This document shows positions 8,297-19,509 of a stretch of 64,000 nucleotides of DNA, piece by piece. Numbering within the stretch: the first letter of the stretch is position 1; each line of letters begins with the position of its first letter. The position numbers were made by a program, and so were the translations under genes. Below the pieces are notes generated by a model. It saw only the letters and a program-made list of their open reading frames with translations. It searched no databases and was not told where the DNA came from. Source of the stretch: Pseudomonas fluorescens (GTDB lineage Bacteria > Pseudomonadota > Gammaproteobacteria > Pseudomonadales > Pseudomonadaceae); NCBI RefSeq assembly GCF_902497785.1, contig NZ_CABVHK010000019.1, positions 1-64,000 on the forward strand, written 5' to 3'.

Positions 8297-9748
8297 ATGA
8301 ATATGCCCACGCAAGCACTTCGTACCGACGACGGCGAGAACGTGCGCCCGAGCGCGCGCCGGCAGCCGTTCAACTTGCTGCGCTGGTTTTCGCTGGTCAG
8401 CATGGCGGTGATCGGCACCGTGGCGGTGGCCCTGGGGTCGGTGTCCACGCGGTTCGTGATTACCGAGAGCGTACAGCGCGATGCATTGCTCACGTCGCAG
8501 TTCATTCAGGCGATAGCCTCGGCCGAGGTGCGCCATGTGTCGATCCCGAATGTGCGGACCATGGGCGAGCTGCTGGACCCGCGCAAGGACCGGGATTTTC
8601 CCGACGTCGACCCGATGGCCCGCGCCAATGCCCGGGGCGAATTCCTCGACCATATCGAACACTTGCCGGACGTGATCCTGGCCAACATCTACGCCCCCGA
8701 CCGCATGGTGATCTGGTCCACCAACCCGGCCTTGATGGGCACGACGATCCATGCCGACGAGGACCTGGACGAGGCGTTTTCCTCGAAGACGCCGGTGTCG
8801 GCCAGTTATCACGACGTGGACCACGCACGGATGGAACAGAAATTCATCACGCCGCCGGAATACATCTTCATCGAAAACTACATTCCGCTGTTCGCTGCCG
8901 ACGGCAAGCACGTGACAGCGATGGTCGAAATCTACAAGGAACCCAAGGACCTGATCGACCGCATGGAGCGCGGCCTGGTGTTGATCTGGCTTGCCACCGC
9001 GCTGGGTGGCGGGCTGATTTACCTGGGCCTCTACTGGATTGTGCGGCGGGCGGCGATTCTGCTGGCGGCGCAGCAGAAACAACTGATCACCAACGAAACC
9101 TTTGTCGCCCTCGGTGAGATGTCCTCGGCGGTGGCGCACAGTTTGCGCAACCCGCTGGCGACCATTCGCTCCAGTGCCGAACTGGCGCTGGAATTCGACA
9201 CCGGCCCCGCGCACAAGAACATCAACGACATCATTGGCCAGGTCGATCGCATGTCGAAGTGGGTCAGGGAATTGCTGCAATCCTTGCGACCACTGCATGA
9301 CGAACCGGAACCGGTGAACCTTGTCGCGGCGTTGCACGACAGCCTGATGGCCTTCGAGCAGCAGATCGCCAAGACCGGGGTTAACGTCGTGTTCGAGCCG
9401 CAGGAAACGCCCATGGTCCTGAGTCAGTACATGCAGCTGTCGCAGATCCTCAACAGCTTGCTGGCCAATGCACTGGAGGCCATGGACAAGGGCGGCACGC
9501 TGACCATTACCCTGGAACCCACCGATGCCCGGGGCGTCAGTGTGGTGATCAGCGACACTGGCAAAGGCATGAACGAGGAACAACGCAGCATGGCGTTCCG
9601 GCCGTTTTTCACTACCAAGCAAGGCGGGTTGGGTGTCGGGCTGGTGCTGGTCAAACGAATCATGGAGCGTTGCGGCGGCACGGTGAGCCTCGACAGCCGG
9701 GAAGGCAAGGGCACGTGCGTGCGCCTGTCGTTCAAGCGGGTTCCCTGA
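8297..9748 (+). CDS. Sensor histidine kinase 1 (curli-like locus)
   Basis: 483-residue membrane sensor kinase. A transmembrane helix near residues 30-52 is followed by a ~170-residue periplasmic Cache/PAS-like domain, a second helix (IWLATALGGGLIYLGLYWIV), a HisKA domain with VAHSLRNPLATIRSS (phospho-His near residue 281), and a HATPase domain with LLANALEAMDKGG (N-box), SDTGKGM (G1) and FFTTKQGGLGVGLVLV (G2). The 10079-11599 kinase is an obvious tandem paralogue, near-identical around the H-box. The start at 8297 is set by alignment with that paralogue; upstream in-frame codons are likely untranslated. It is divergent from the curli-like operon and probably phosphorylates the downstream sigma-54 activator. 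Confidence 0.85.
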   Translation: MNMPTQALRTDDGENVRPSARRQPFNLLRWFSLVSMAVIGTVAVALGSVSTRFVITESVQRDALLTSQFIQAIASAEVRHVSIPNVRTMGELLDPRKDRDFPDVDPMARANARGEFLDHIEHLPDVILANIYAPDRMVIWSTNPALMGTTIHADEDLDEAFSSKTPVSASYHDVDHARMEQKFITPPEYIFIENYIPLFAADGKHVTAMVEIYKEPKDLIDRMERGLVLIWLATALGGGLIYLGLYWIVRRAAILLAAQQKQLITNETFVALGEMSSAVAHSLRNPLATIRSSAELALEFDTGPAHKNINDIIGQVDRMSKWVRELLQSLRPLHDEPEPVNLVAALHDSLMAFEQQIAKTGVNVVFEPQETPMVLSQYMQLSQILNSLLANALEAMDKGGTLTITLEPTDARGVSVVISDTGKGMNEEQRSMAFRPFFTTKQGGLGVGLVLVKRIMERCGGTVSLDSREGKGTCVRLSFKRVP

Positions 9749-9750
9749 AC

Positions 9751-9771
9751 CCGGGGATGAACTGTCCCCGG
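9751..9771 (+). terminator. Hairpin after kinase 1
   Basis: CCGGGGA / TCCCCGG stem with a 7-base loop immediately after the kinase 1 stop, without a T-tract. It may be a weak terminator, or a palindromic protein site upstream of the 9876 promoter. The 9772-9875 stretch otherwise shows no gene. Confidence 0.4.
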
Positions 9772-9875
9772 TAGCGGGTGTTATTCCCCAGTTCTTAGCT
9801 GGGCACGACCTGCAAGCGTCGATAACTAGCTGTTTTCTATGAAAATAACTCCAGTTTTCGACAAGGGTGAAAATC

Positions 9876-9891
9876 TGGCGAGCTCTTTGCA
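9876..9891 (+). promoter_or_regulatory. Sigma-54-type promoter upstream of kinase 2
   Basis: TGGCGAGCTCTTTGCA matches -24/-12 (TGGCacG-N4-TTGCA) with correct GG-N10-GC spacing. The start would be near 9902, about 177 bases before kinase 2. It suggests the activator at 11568 stimulates its own operon. The 9892-10078 leader contains no gene I can support. Confidence 0.55.
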
Positions 9892-11567
9892 AAGTCCCCA
9901 TCAACACTGACCGGGCCTTCGACTTCCTTCAAATAATCAGCGCACACATGGGCCGCGTTGAGCACCTGCGCATCCGTTTCAGGTGACCAGGTTGCGATAG
10001 CGGCGAAATAGAATCACCGAGCCGTCGGGCTCGGACAATGCCACCTACACTGTTCGCAAACGCCAGTGAAAAGGCTCCATGCCCGTACGCAGGATCCCGC
10101 CCATGCAGATACTCGAACAACACAAAGTAGCTGCGCCGCCGAGCACCTCGGCGGGCGATTGCATGGGCTGGCGTGGGCAGTTCAATTTGCTGCGCTGGTT
10201 TTCCTTTGGCAGCTTCGTGATCATCGCCGCCGTGGCGCTGGGGCTCGGTTATATTTCCACGCGGTTTGTGGTCGAGGAGAACATCGAACGTGATTCCATG
10301 TTAACCGCGCAATTCGTCCAGGCCATCGGTGCCGCTGAGATTCGCCACGCCTCTATTTCTGCGAACCGGACCATGGGCGAGATGCTCGATCCGCGTCAGG
10401 ACAATGCTTATCCCGATGTCGATCCGGGGGCCCGTGCCTCCTCGCGCATCGAGTTTCTCGATCATGTGGAGCATTTGCCCGACCTGTTGCTGGCCACGGT
10501 ATACGCTCTGGATCGCACGGTGGTCTGGTCGACCAATCCTGAGTTGATCGGCGTGCGTATTGAAGGTGATGAGGAGCTGGACGAATCCTTCGAGATGAAA
10601 GAAGCGGTGTCCACCAGCTACCACGAGATCAATGAAGAACGTCCCGAGCAGAGACTTCTGCGCGAGCCCCAATACCTGTTCATCGAGAACTACATTCCGA
10701 TGTTCAACGCCGACAAAAGCAAAGTGATTGCCATGGTCGAGGTCTACAAGGAACCGGCGGACCTGGTGGAGCGCATCCAGCGCGGCTTCAGGGCGATCTG
10801 GCTGGCGACCGCGCTCGGCGGCGCTGCCATCTACCTCGGGCTGTTCTGGATTGTGCGACGTGCGGCCAAGCTGCTCGAGAGTCAGCAGAAACAGCTGGTC
10901 GCCAACGAGACCTTCGTCGCCCTGGGGGAAATGTCCTCGGCGGTGGCCCACAGCTTGCGCAATCCGCTGGCGAACATTCGCTCCAGCGCCGAGCTGGCCC
11001 AGGAAATCGCCAGCCAGAATGCGCAGAAAAACATTGGCGACATCATCAATCAGGTCGACCGCATGTCGCGCTGGGTTCGCGAGTTGCTGGTGTCGTTGCG
11101 GCCGGTGAGTAACGACAGTGAAACAGTCGACCTGGTGCTCGCCATCGACGACACCCTGAGTGCCTTCGACGCGCTGATCAAACGCAGCGGCGTCGAAGTG
11201 CGTTTCACGCCCAAGGCCTGCCCGCCGATCGTCAGCCAGCAGGTGCTGCTGACGCAAATTCTCAATAGCCTGTTTGCCAACGCGCTGGAAGCCATGCCCA
11301 AGGGCGGCGTACTGAGCATCGAGATTGAATCGTCGCAGGCCGGCCACCTGTGCATGACCCTCAGCGATACCGGCAAGGGCATGAGCAAACAGCAGCAGCA
11401 AATGGTCTTCAAGCCGTTTTTCACCACCAAACAAGGCGGGTTGGGCGTCGGCCTGGCCCTGGTCAAACGAATAATGGAACGCTTCGAGGGCTCGGTCGAA
11501 CTGACGAGTCAAGAGCAGGAAGGAACCCGCGTCAGTCTCAACTTTAAAGTGGCAACGGGAGAGGACT

Positions 11568-12988
<1,421 letters not shown>

Positions 12989-12998
<10 letters not shown>

Positions 12999-13384
12999 AC
13001 CGGCGTCGCCTGGCCCTGCCCACTGAGGCAGGCCAGCAGGCAGGTCGGGTCGACGACTTCTTCGTTGACGTAGACGCCGCGTTCCGGGTCGTAGGACCGG
13101 ATGAACACACGCACGGTGGCATCGGCAACCGTTGGCAGGCGTGAATCAGAGAAGACGTGCTCGCTGGCGATCGGGATGAAATCCATGGGCGCTGTCGGAA
13201 TGTACGAACCCGGCGGCACCGTGCTCAGGGTCGGTGGAACGGGGTGAGCGAAGGGCTGGTCGGCGCCGTAATAGTTGAAATCACTGCTGTAGTCGGACGT
13301 GGGTGTCAGCGTGTCATTGGCCTGCACGCCGGGGGCGGCAGTCAGGCCGAGGATGAACAACAGCGTCAGATCGGTGTGTGTCAT
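12989..13384 (-). CDS. Small exported protein beside the sigma-54 regulator
   Basis: 131-residue protein with a clear signal peptide (about residues 1-22, ending GVQA). The mature part is rich in Pro, Tyr and Thr, and a C-terminal region VRVFIRSYDPERGVYVNEEV is followed by two nearby cysteines (PTCLLACLSG) that could form a disulfide. It converges on the activator gene with a 10-bp overlap. I do not recognise the family. Position at the edge of the curli-like locus makes an accessory role in fibre assembly possible, but nothing in the protein shows it, and no -24/-12 box was found upstream of it. Confidence 0.65.
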
Positions 13385-13556
13385 GGCAGCACCTGCGAAA
13401 TCGGTTTTTCACGCATTTCCCCAAGGCCATTAACTATAGCTGCCGGACGTGAGCGTTGCCGGGCTTACAAGATTCCTACAAACCACGAATGGGTTTTAAT
13501 AAGTCGCTGATCTAGACTCGGCCCGGTCAATCAAGACCCGAGCTCTGGAGCGCGCA

Positions 13557-14369
13557 ATGGAAATGCCGACACAACAAACAGCCATCGCCAGCAACCGCGA
13601 TGCCTGGAATGATTCTGCCCGCCACCACAAAGACAACCCTGAATGGCCGTTACTATTGAAGGCCGTCACCCAAGCGGATTTTTCCTGCCTCGACGACACC
13701 TTGCGCGGTGTCCTGGAGCAGGTTGGCGTGGATGGCAAGGACGTGGTGCAACTGGGCTGCAACAATGGCCGCGAAAGTCTTTCGCTGTTTGCGCTGGGTG
13801 CCCGCAGTGTGGTCGGTGTCGACCAGTCCGGGGCGTTTCTGGAACAGGCGCGCGAACTGGCGGCCCGCTCGCCGCACGCGGCTGAATTCATCGAGTCTGA
13901 CATCCACCAATTGCCGGTTGAGCTGCACAGCCGTTTCGATGTAGCGCTGATCACCATCGGCGTCCTGAACTGGATGCCGGACATCGGCGAATTCTTTCGC
14001 CACGTCGCCCAGACCCTCAAGCCTGGCGGCGCGCTGGTGGTGTATGAAACCCACCCGTTTCTGGAAATGGTCGACCCCGAAGCGGCCGATCCTTATGCCC
14101 TGACCACTTCGTATTTTCGCAGCGAACCGTTCGTGCAGGACCAGCCGATTGTCTACGAAGGCAAAGTCGAACAGAAGGCCGCGACGTCCTACTGGTTCGT
14201 TCACACCTTGAGCGCAATCTTCACCGGCGCCATTGAGGCCGGCTTGCAGATCAGCCACTTCAAGGAGTACCCGCACTCCAATCGCGAGGAACTGTATGAC
14301 CGCTATCTGCAACGCGAGGCGCAGTTGCCGTTGTGTTTTACGTGGGTGGCGGTGAAGCAGGCAACCTGA
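13557..14369 (+). CDS. Class I SAM-dependent methyltransferase
   Basis: 270-residue soluble methyltransferase. The Rossmann motif I is VVQLGCNNGRESLSL (about residues 63-77), with Asn-Asn-Gly in place of the common GxGxG. The acidic end of strand 2 is VVGVDQSG, and post-motif LKPGGALVVYETHP is typical of methyltransferase_11-like proteins. GGAG precedes the start. Substrate unknown. It stands alone between the curli-like locus and a toxin-antitoxin pair. Confidence 0.8.
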   Translation: MEMPTQQTAIASNRDAWNDSARHHKDNPEWPLLLKAVTQADFSCLDDTLRGVLEQVGVDGKDVVQLGCNNGRESLSLFALGARSVVGVDQSGAFLEQARELAARSPHAAEFIESDIHQLPVELHSRFDVALITIGVLNWMPDIGEFFRHVAQTLKPGGALVVYETHPFLEMVDPEAADPYALTTSYFRSEPFVQDQPIVYEGKVEQKAATSYWFVHTLSAIFTGAIEAGLQISHFKEYPHSNREELYDRYLQREAQLPLCFTWVAVKQAT

Positions 14370-14382
14370 TCAGAAGGGTCTT

Positions 14383-14691
14383 TCAGAGTCCCGAGTGATT
14401 TACCGGGTGACCAGGTTGCGCGCAGAGATCAATGCCAAGGGCATGGATGACCTTTAGAACAGTGTCGAATCGTGGTTTTGCACCGGGAGCGAAGGCCTTG
14501 TACAGGCTTTCGCGCCCCATACCCGAATCCTTGGCAATTTGCGTCATACCTCGCGCTTTTACGACATATCCGATAGCGCGAAGAAATTCCTCGTTGTCGC
14601 CGTCTGCCAACACTTGGGAAAGGTACTCACTGATGGCTTCGTCACTGTCCAGCAGTGCGGCCATATCGAATGTAGTCAAAGTCTGGCTCAT
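14383..14691 (-). CDS. Antitoxin of HigBA-type module 1
   Basis: 102-residue putative antitoxin of the addiction-module antidote family. An N-terminal segment (FDMAALLDSDEAISEYLSQV) probably contacts the toxin. The C-terminal helix-turn-helix is YVVKARGMTQIAKDSGMGRE followed by SLYKAF. The start has AAAGGAGG upstream and overlaps the toxin stop as ATGA. It should neutralise the toxin and, with it, repress the promoter through the palindrome at 14997-15012. The antitoxin at 62185-62541 is a distant homologue. Confidence 0.85.
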   Translation of the reverse strand: MSQTLTTFDMAALLDSDEAISEYLSQVLADGDNEEFLRAIGYVVKARGMTQIAKDSGMGRESLYKAFAPGAKPRFDTVLKVIHALGIDLCAQPGHPVNHSGL

Positions 14692-14987
14692 GGTAAAACC
14701 TCCTTTGCCATTTTTTTCGCCCGCTTGATGTCAGCGGGTTGCGAAGATTTGTCACCACCGACCAGCAGTACGATGACGACGTTGTTGCGCATAGTGAAGT
14801 AGACCCGATAGCCGGCCCCGACGTCCACGCGCATTTCAGAAACACCATCGCCCACCGGCTTTACATCCCCAAGATTACCCGCAGAAGCGCGGTCAATGCG
14901 ACGGGCGATTGCGATCTTCGCCCGCAAGTCACGGATCGAGGCATGCCATGTCACGAAAATCGTGGTTTGTTGAATGAGATAATTCAT
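14688..14987 (-). CDS. RelE/HigB-type toxin of module 1
   Basis: 99-residue toxin of the phage-derived Gp49/HigB-like group (RelE/ParE superfamily). It carries the family signature VGDGVSEMRVDVGAGYRVYF and the C-terminal GGDKSSQPADIKRAKKMAKE. Family members are usually ribosome-dependent mRNA endonucleases. Toxin first, antitoxin second is the HigBA order. The palindromic operator sits 10 bp upstream of the start codon. Confidence 0.85.
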   Translation of the reverse strand: MNYLIQQTTIFVTWHASIRDLRAKIAIARRIDRASAGNLGDVKPVGDGVSEMRVDVGAGYRVYFTMRNNVVIVLLVGGDKSSQPADIKRAKKMAKEVLP

Positions 14988-14996
14988 CGCTCGAAT

Positions 14997-15012
14997 GTAT
15001 TCATTTGAATAC
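14997..15012. promoter_or_regulatory. Palindromic operator of toxin-antitoxin module 1
   Basis: GTATTCATTTGAATAC has perfect 7-bp arms, 10 bp before the toxin start codon: the expected place for autorepression by the antitoxin helix-turn-helix. The 15013-15195 stretch holds no gene I can support. Confidence 0.6.
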
Positions 15013-15195
15013 GAATGAGCAGTCAGGCAGTTCCTTGGCTTTGTGTGTTTTTTCCCGCAAGTGTGTGGGACGTTGGACGTCGCCGTTGATTACCGCGACT
15101 TGCAGTGCATCGACGTGGCGGTTCAACCATCCCCAACGAACAAAAACCATGCAGGGCCGCTATCCTTGCCCCACGCCCCTCAATCAGGTTCCCCC

Positions 15196-15864
15196 ATGCT
15201 GCAGGTCCAAGGCGTCTTCAAAAGCTACGCCACACCGCAGGGTACGCTGCCGGTGTTGCAGGGTGTCGACCTGGCGCTGAAACCCGGCAGCAGTCTGGCG
15301 CTGATGGGCGAGTCGGGCAGCGGCAAGAGCACCTTGCTGCACCTGATCGCCGGGCTGGACAAGGTGGACAGCGGCAGTATCCGCAGTGGCGACTACCAAC
15401 TTGAGCGGATGAGTGAGGGGCAACTGGCGAACTGGCGACGGACTGAAATCGGTCTGGTGTTCCAGCAATTCAACCTGATCGGCAGTTTGCGCGTAGAGGA
15501 CAATCTGGCGTTTCAGGCGCGTCTGGCCGGGCGCCATGATTTGCGCTGGCAGGCGCATCTGGTCCAGCGTCTGGGGTTGGGTGATTTGCTGCGACGTTAC
15601 CCGGAGCAGTTGTCGGGTGGCCAACAGCAGCGGGTCGCGCTGGGTAGGGCGTTGGCGTCGCGACCCACATTGCTGCTGGCCGACGAGCCCACCGGCAGCC
15701 TCGATGAAACCACCAGCGATGAAGTGCTGAAGTTGTTGCTGGAACTGCTCGACGACAGCCCGACGACTTTGCTGATGGTCACGCACAGCCCGAGAGTGGC
15801 CGCACGACTGGCAGAAAAAGTGGTGCTGCACCGTGGTCGCCTGGCTGGCGCGGACGAGCGCTGA
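15196..15864 (+). CDS. ABC transporter ATPase, LolD/MacB/AttE type
   Basis: 222-residue ATPase of the MacB/LolD clade. Walker A GESGSGKS, Q-loop VFQQFNLIGSL, signature LSGGQQQRVALGRAL, Walker B LLLADEPTGSLD and H-loop MVTHSP are all intact. It overlaps the following FtsX-like permease or abuts it within 1 bp. This three-gene set (ATPase, large permease, lipocalin-like lipoprotein) resembles AttEFGH. Such transporters act mechanically on envelope substrates rather than pumping small solutes. Substrate unknown. Confidence 0.88.
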   Translation: MLQVQGVFKSYATPQGTLPVLQGVDLALKPGSSLALMGESGSGKSTLLHLIAGLDKVDSGSIRSGDYQLERMSEGQLANWRRTEIGLVFQQFNLIGSLRVEDNLAFQARLAGRHDLRWQAHLVQRLGLGDLLRRYPEQLSGGQQQRVALGRALASRPTLLLADEPTGSLDETTSDEVLKLLLELLDDSPTTLLMVTHSPRVAARLAEKVVLHRGRLAGADER

Positions 15865-15865
15865 G

Positions 15866-18337
15866 GTGCGGGTTTTTCGCGAGACATTGCGCGCGCTGTT
15901 CAGCCATTGGTGGCAGCATCCGGTGCAATTTTTCAGCGTATTGACCGGGCTTTGGCTGGCCACCAGCCTGCTGACCGGCGTGCAGGCGCTGAACAGTCAG
16001 GCCCGGGAAAGTTATGCCCGGGCCAGTCAGCTGATCGGCGGCGAACCTCAGGCCAGCCTCAGTGCGCCCGGGGGCGGGACGTTTCCTCAAGCGTGGTTTG
16101 TCGAGCTGCGCCGTGCAGGGTGGCCGGTGTCGCCGGTGTTGCAGGGGCGCGTGACGCTCGAGGGCCATGAAGATCAGCGCTTGCAACTGATGGGCATCGA
16201 CCCGGTTTCCCTGCCGACAGGTTCAGCGGTGGCCGGGCGGGCGATGGACATCGAGCAAGTGGTCGGGTTTTTCACTTCGCCGGGCGCTACCTGGATCGCA
16301 CCGCAGACCTTGCAGGCCCTGGATTTACCCGAAGGCGGGCAACCTTCCACGGTGACCGGCGAGGTGTTGCCGCCACTGCACGTGCAAACCGACATGGCCC
16401 CCGGCGTGTTGCTGGTGGACATCGGCTTCGCCCAGCAGATTCTGAAGCTGCCGGATCAACTCTCGCGGCTGCTGCTGCCCAAGGATTTCACCGCGCCCTT
16501 GCCTGATCAATTCAAAGGCCAGCTCCAATTCAAAACCAGCGGCGAAGAGAACAATCTCGCGCGCCTGACCGAAAGCTTTCACCTGAACCTTGATGCCTTG
16601 GGTTTTCTGTCTTTCGTGGTGGGTCTGTTCATCGTTCACGCTGCCATCGGGCTGGCTCTGGAACAACGTCGAGGGCTGCTGCGAACCCTGCGCGCCTGTG
16701 GCGTCAGCGCCCGGATGTTGATTGCTGGTCTGGCCGTTGAACTGGGTGGGCTGGCGCTGATCGGCGGCTTCTTCGGGGTTGCCAGCGGCTACCTGTTGGC
16801 GAGCGTGCTGCTGCCGGACGTCGCCGCCAGTCTGCGCGGCTTGTACGGCGCCGAAGTGGCGGGGCAGTTGAGCCTCAGTCCCGGGTGGTGGCTCAGCGGA
16901 CTCGGGCTGAGCGTGCTCGGTGCGTTGCTGGCAGGCGCCAACAGCCTGCTGCGTGCGGCGCGATTGCCGTTGCTGGCATTGGCTGACCCGCAGGCCTGGC
17001 ATCAGGCTCACGCGCGCTGGTTGCGGCGTCAGGCGTGGGTCGCGGCGATGATGGGGGTGGTCGCACTGCTGGCGCTGATCTTCGGCGACAGCCTCGGCAG
17101 TGGATTCGTGTTGATGGCAGCGCTGCTGATCGGCGCCGCGCTGGCGCTGCCGGTGGTGCTCAATACCGTGCTCAACCTGGCGTTGCATCGCAGCCGTTCA
17201 GTACTCGGCCAATGGTTTCTCGCTGACTGCCGCCAGCAATTGCCGGCGCTGAGTCTGGCGCTGATGGCGCTACTGTTGGCCCTCGCGGCGAACATCGGCG
17301 CCGGCAGCATGACCGCCGGTTTCCGCCAGACTTTCAGTGACTGGCTCGAACAACGCCTGACCGCCGAGCTGTACGTGAACCCGCAGAATCCGGGCCAGGC
17401 CCGGGGGTTGCAGACCTGGCTCACACAGCAGCCGTCACTCACGGCAGTGCTGCCCAACTGGCAGGTGTCGATTCAGTTGCAAGGCTGGCCGGCAGACGTT
17501 TTTGGCGTGATCGATCACCCGACCTATCGCCAGCACTGGCCATTGCTGGAGTCCTTGGGCAACGACCCGTGGGGCCAACTGGCCAAGGCTGATGCACTGA
17601 TGCTCAGCGAACAACTGGCGCGGCGACTGAAGGTGCGTCTCGGCGACGACCTGATGATCCCGACTCCCGGCGGACAGTGGTCGGCGCAAATCGTCGGAAT
17701 CTACGCCGATTACGGCAATCCCAAAGGCCATATCCTGATCAATGTCGATCATCTGCTGCGCGGTTGGCCGCAGCTGACGCCCAACCGTTTCAACCTGCGC
17801 ATCGAGCCGGCCTTGATTCCGGCGTTCCTGAAAACGCTGCAAACCCGTTTCGAACTGGATGACAGCCGCATCGTCGATCAGGCCCGGCTCAAAGGCTGGT
17901 CCACCCAAGTGTTTGAGCGCACCTTCGCCGCCACCGCCGCACTGAACAGCCTGACCCTGGGCGTTGCCGGTGTGGCGCTGTTCATCAGCCTGCTGACCCA
18001 GAGCCAGAGCCGCCTCGGCCAACTCGCGCCGCTGTGGGCGCTGGGCGTGACGCGTCGGCAATTGATGCTGCTCAACCTCGGGCAAACCTGGTTATTGGCG
18101 GTGCTGACGCTGGTGCTGGCGCTGCCGTTGGGCATCGCGCTGGCGTGGTGCCTGGACACGGTGATCAACGTTCAGGCATTCGGTTGGCGCCTGCCGTTGC
18201 GGCTCTTTCCATTGCAGCTGTTGCAGTTGATGGGGCTGGCGTTGCTTGCGACCTTGCTGGCATCGGCGTGGCCGCTGTACTCGCTGTATCGCACGCAACC
18301 GGCGGACCTGCTGAGGACCTTTGCGCATGAGGATTAA
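15866..18337 (+). CDS. FtsX-like ABC permease, AttF/G-type fusion
   Basis: About 823-residue permease. One N-terminal helix, a large periplasmic domain and three helices (FLSFVVGLFIVHAAIGLAL region) are followed by a second half with helices in the 410-480 region, another periplasmic domain and three C-terminal helices (LTLGVAGVALFISLL, LLAVLTLVLALPLGIALAW). This duplicated MacB/FtsX plan fits a fusion of the two AttF/AttG-like permeases. The start is uncertain: GTG at 15866, 1 bp after the ATPase stop, is chosen; another GTG lies at 15833. The stop overlaps the next gene by 11 bp, so all three are one operon. Confidence 0.85.
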   Translation: MRVFRETLRALFSHWWQHPVQFFSVLTGLWLATSLLTGVQALNSQARESYARASQLIGGEPQASLSAPGGGTFPQAWFVELRRAGWPVSPVLQGRVTLEGHEDQRLQLMGIDPVSLPTGSAVAGRAMDIEQVVGFFTSPGATWIAPQTLQALDLPEGGQPSTVTGEVLPPLHVQTDMAPGVLLVDIGFAQQILKLPDQLSRLLLPKDFTAPLPDQFKGQLQFKTSGEENNLARLTESFHLNLDALGFLSFVVGLFIVHAAIGLALEQRRGLLRTLRACGVSARMLIAGLAVELGGLALIGGFFGVASGYLLASVLLPDVAASLRGLYGAEVAGQLSLSPGWWLSGLGLSVLGALLAGANSLLRAARLPLLALADPQAWHQAHARWLRRQAWVAAMMGVVALLALIFGDSLGSGFVLMAALLIGAALALPVVLNTVLNLALHRSRSVLGQWFLADCRQQLPALSLALMALLLALAANIGAGSMTAGFRQTFSDWLEQRLTAELYVNPQNPGQARGLQTWLTQQPSLTAVLPNWQVSIQLQGWPADVFGVIDHPTYRQHWPLLESLGNDPWGQLAKADALMLSEQLARRLKVRLGDDLMIPTPGGQWSAQIVGIYADYGNPKGHILINVDHLLRGWPQLTPNRFNLRIEPALIPAFLKTLQTRFELDDSRIVDQARLKGWSTQVFERTFAATAALNSLTLGVAGVALFISLLTQSQSRLGQLAPLWALGVTRRQLMLLNLGQTWLLAVLTLVLALPLGIALAWCLDTVINVQAFGWRLPLRLFPLQLLQLMGLALLATLLASAWPLYSLYRTQPADLLRTFAHED

Positions 18338-19391
18338 GCTCGCTCTGCTGGGTGTTCTGCTGTTGAGTGGTTGCGACAACCCGGCGCCAGTCGAAAAAGG
18401 ATTCGCCGGTCTCGGCGGTGACGCCGTCACCTTTACATCGGTGGTGCCGGGGCGGGCGTTCAGTTTTCCGGCGGATCACGGTGTTCACGATGGCTTTCGG
18501 ATCGAGTGGTGGTACGTCACCGCCAATCTCAAGGACGCTCAGGGCCGCGAGTTCGGCGTGCAATGGACGTTGTTTCGCAGCGCACTGAAAGCGGCGCCCG
18601 AGGTGGCGGGGTGGGCCAACCAGACAATCTGGCTGGGGCATGCGGCAGTGACGTCGGCAAAGGTGCATCACGCGGCCGAACGCTATGCCCGCGGCGGTAT
18701 CGGCCAGGCCGGCGTGAGTGTGCAGCCGTTCAACGCGTGGATCGACGATTGGCGATTCGGCGGTCAAGGGGCCGATGCGCTGGCCGATCTGCAACTCAGC
18801 GCGCGTGACAAGGATTTCAGCTATCAACTGCGCCTGACGTCCACGCGTCCGCCGGTGCTTCAGGGCGACAAGGGTTTCAGCCAGAAATCCGAACAGGGCC
18901 AGGCGTCGTACTACTACAGCCAGCCGTTTTTTCAGGCCAGCGGGACGTTGGAAATCGACGGCAAGTCCTATCAAGTCAGCGGTCCGGCATGGCTTGATCG
19001 CGAATGGAGCAGCCAACCGTTGACCGCCAACCAGACGGGCTGGGACTGGTTCTCCCTGCACCTGGACAGCGGTGAACAGGTGATGCTTTACCGAATGCGG
19101 CACAAGGATGGCGAGCCGTATCTCACCGGAACCTGGATCGATGCTCAGGGCCAGACGCAGGTGTTGCATGCCAGCGACATCAGCCTCACGCCGCAAGACA
19201 CCGCCAAGGTCGCCGGGCGTTCGATGCCCGTACGCTGGGCGATCAAAATCCCCGGCAAGCAACTCGATGTCAGCATCACTGCACTTAATCCCAATGCCTG
19301 GATGGATTTGCGCATCCCTTACTGGGAAGGGCCGGTGCGCCTGAGCGGCAGTCACGGCGGGCAGGGTTATCTGGAGATGACCGGGTATTAG
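18327..19391 (+). CDS. AttH / CrtC-like lipocalin lipoprotein
   Basis: 354-residue lipoprotein. The signal ends with lipobox LLSGC (Cys near residue 14). The mature part is the AttH/carotenoid 1,2-hydratase double-lipocalin fold with hallmark blocks FRIEWWYVTANL, GVQWTLFR, GPAWLDREWSSQPL and QTGWDWFSLHLDSG. In AttEFGH-type systems this protein partners the ABC transporter. Enzymatic activity is unproven for the family outside carotenoid synthesis. The ATG at 18327 overlaps the permease gene by 11 bp. Confidence 0.87.
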   Translation: MRIKLALLGVLLLSGCDNPAPVEKGFAGLGGDAVTFTSVVPGRAFSFPADHGVHDGFRIEWWYVTANLKDAQGREFGVQWTLFRSALKAAPEVAGWANQTIWLGHAAVTSAKVHHAAERYARGGIGQAGVSVQPFNAWIDDWRFGGQGADALADLQLSARDKDFSYQLRLTSTRPPVLQGDKGFSQKSEQGQASYYYSQPFFQASGTLEIDGKSYQVSGPAWLDREWSSQPLTANQTGWDWFSLHLDSGEQVMLYRMRHKDGEPYLTGTWIDAQGQTQVLHASDISLTPQDTAKVAGRSMPVRWAIKIPGKQLDVSITALNPNAWMDLRIPYWEGPVRLSGSHGGQGYLEMTGY

Positions 19392-19401
19392 ATTCACGGG
19401 T

Positions 19402-19435
19402 TTGTAGGAGCTGGCGAAGCCTGCGATCTTTTGAT
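19402..19435. repeat. Half copy of the GTAGGAGCTG...GCGATCTTTTG repeat
   Basis: Only one arm (TTTGTAGGAGCTGGCGAAGC then CTGCGATCTTTTG) is present after the lipoprotein gene; its inverted partner is missing. Confidence 0.65.
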
Positions 19436-19509
19436 TTGTATCTTCAATCGACAGGAACTCCAGCCGCCACCCGGCTCTCTACCGTACGAACGCCCAACAG
19501 GAGCCCGCC

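Noticed and set aside
8135..9907. 590-codon minus-strand open frame opposite kinase 1
   Set aside because: His/Gln/Arg-rich antisense shadow; the plus strand encodes intact kinase motifs.
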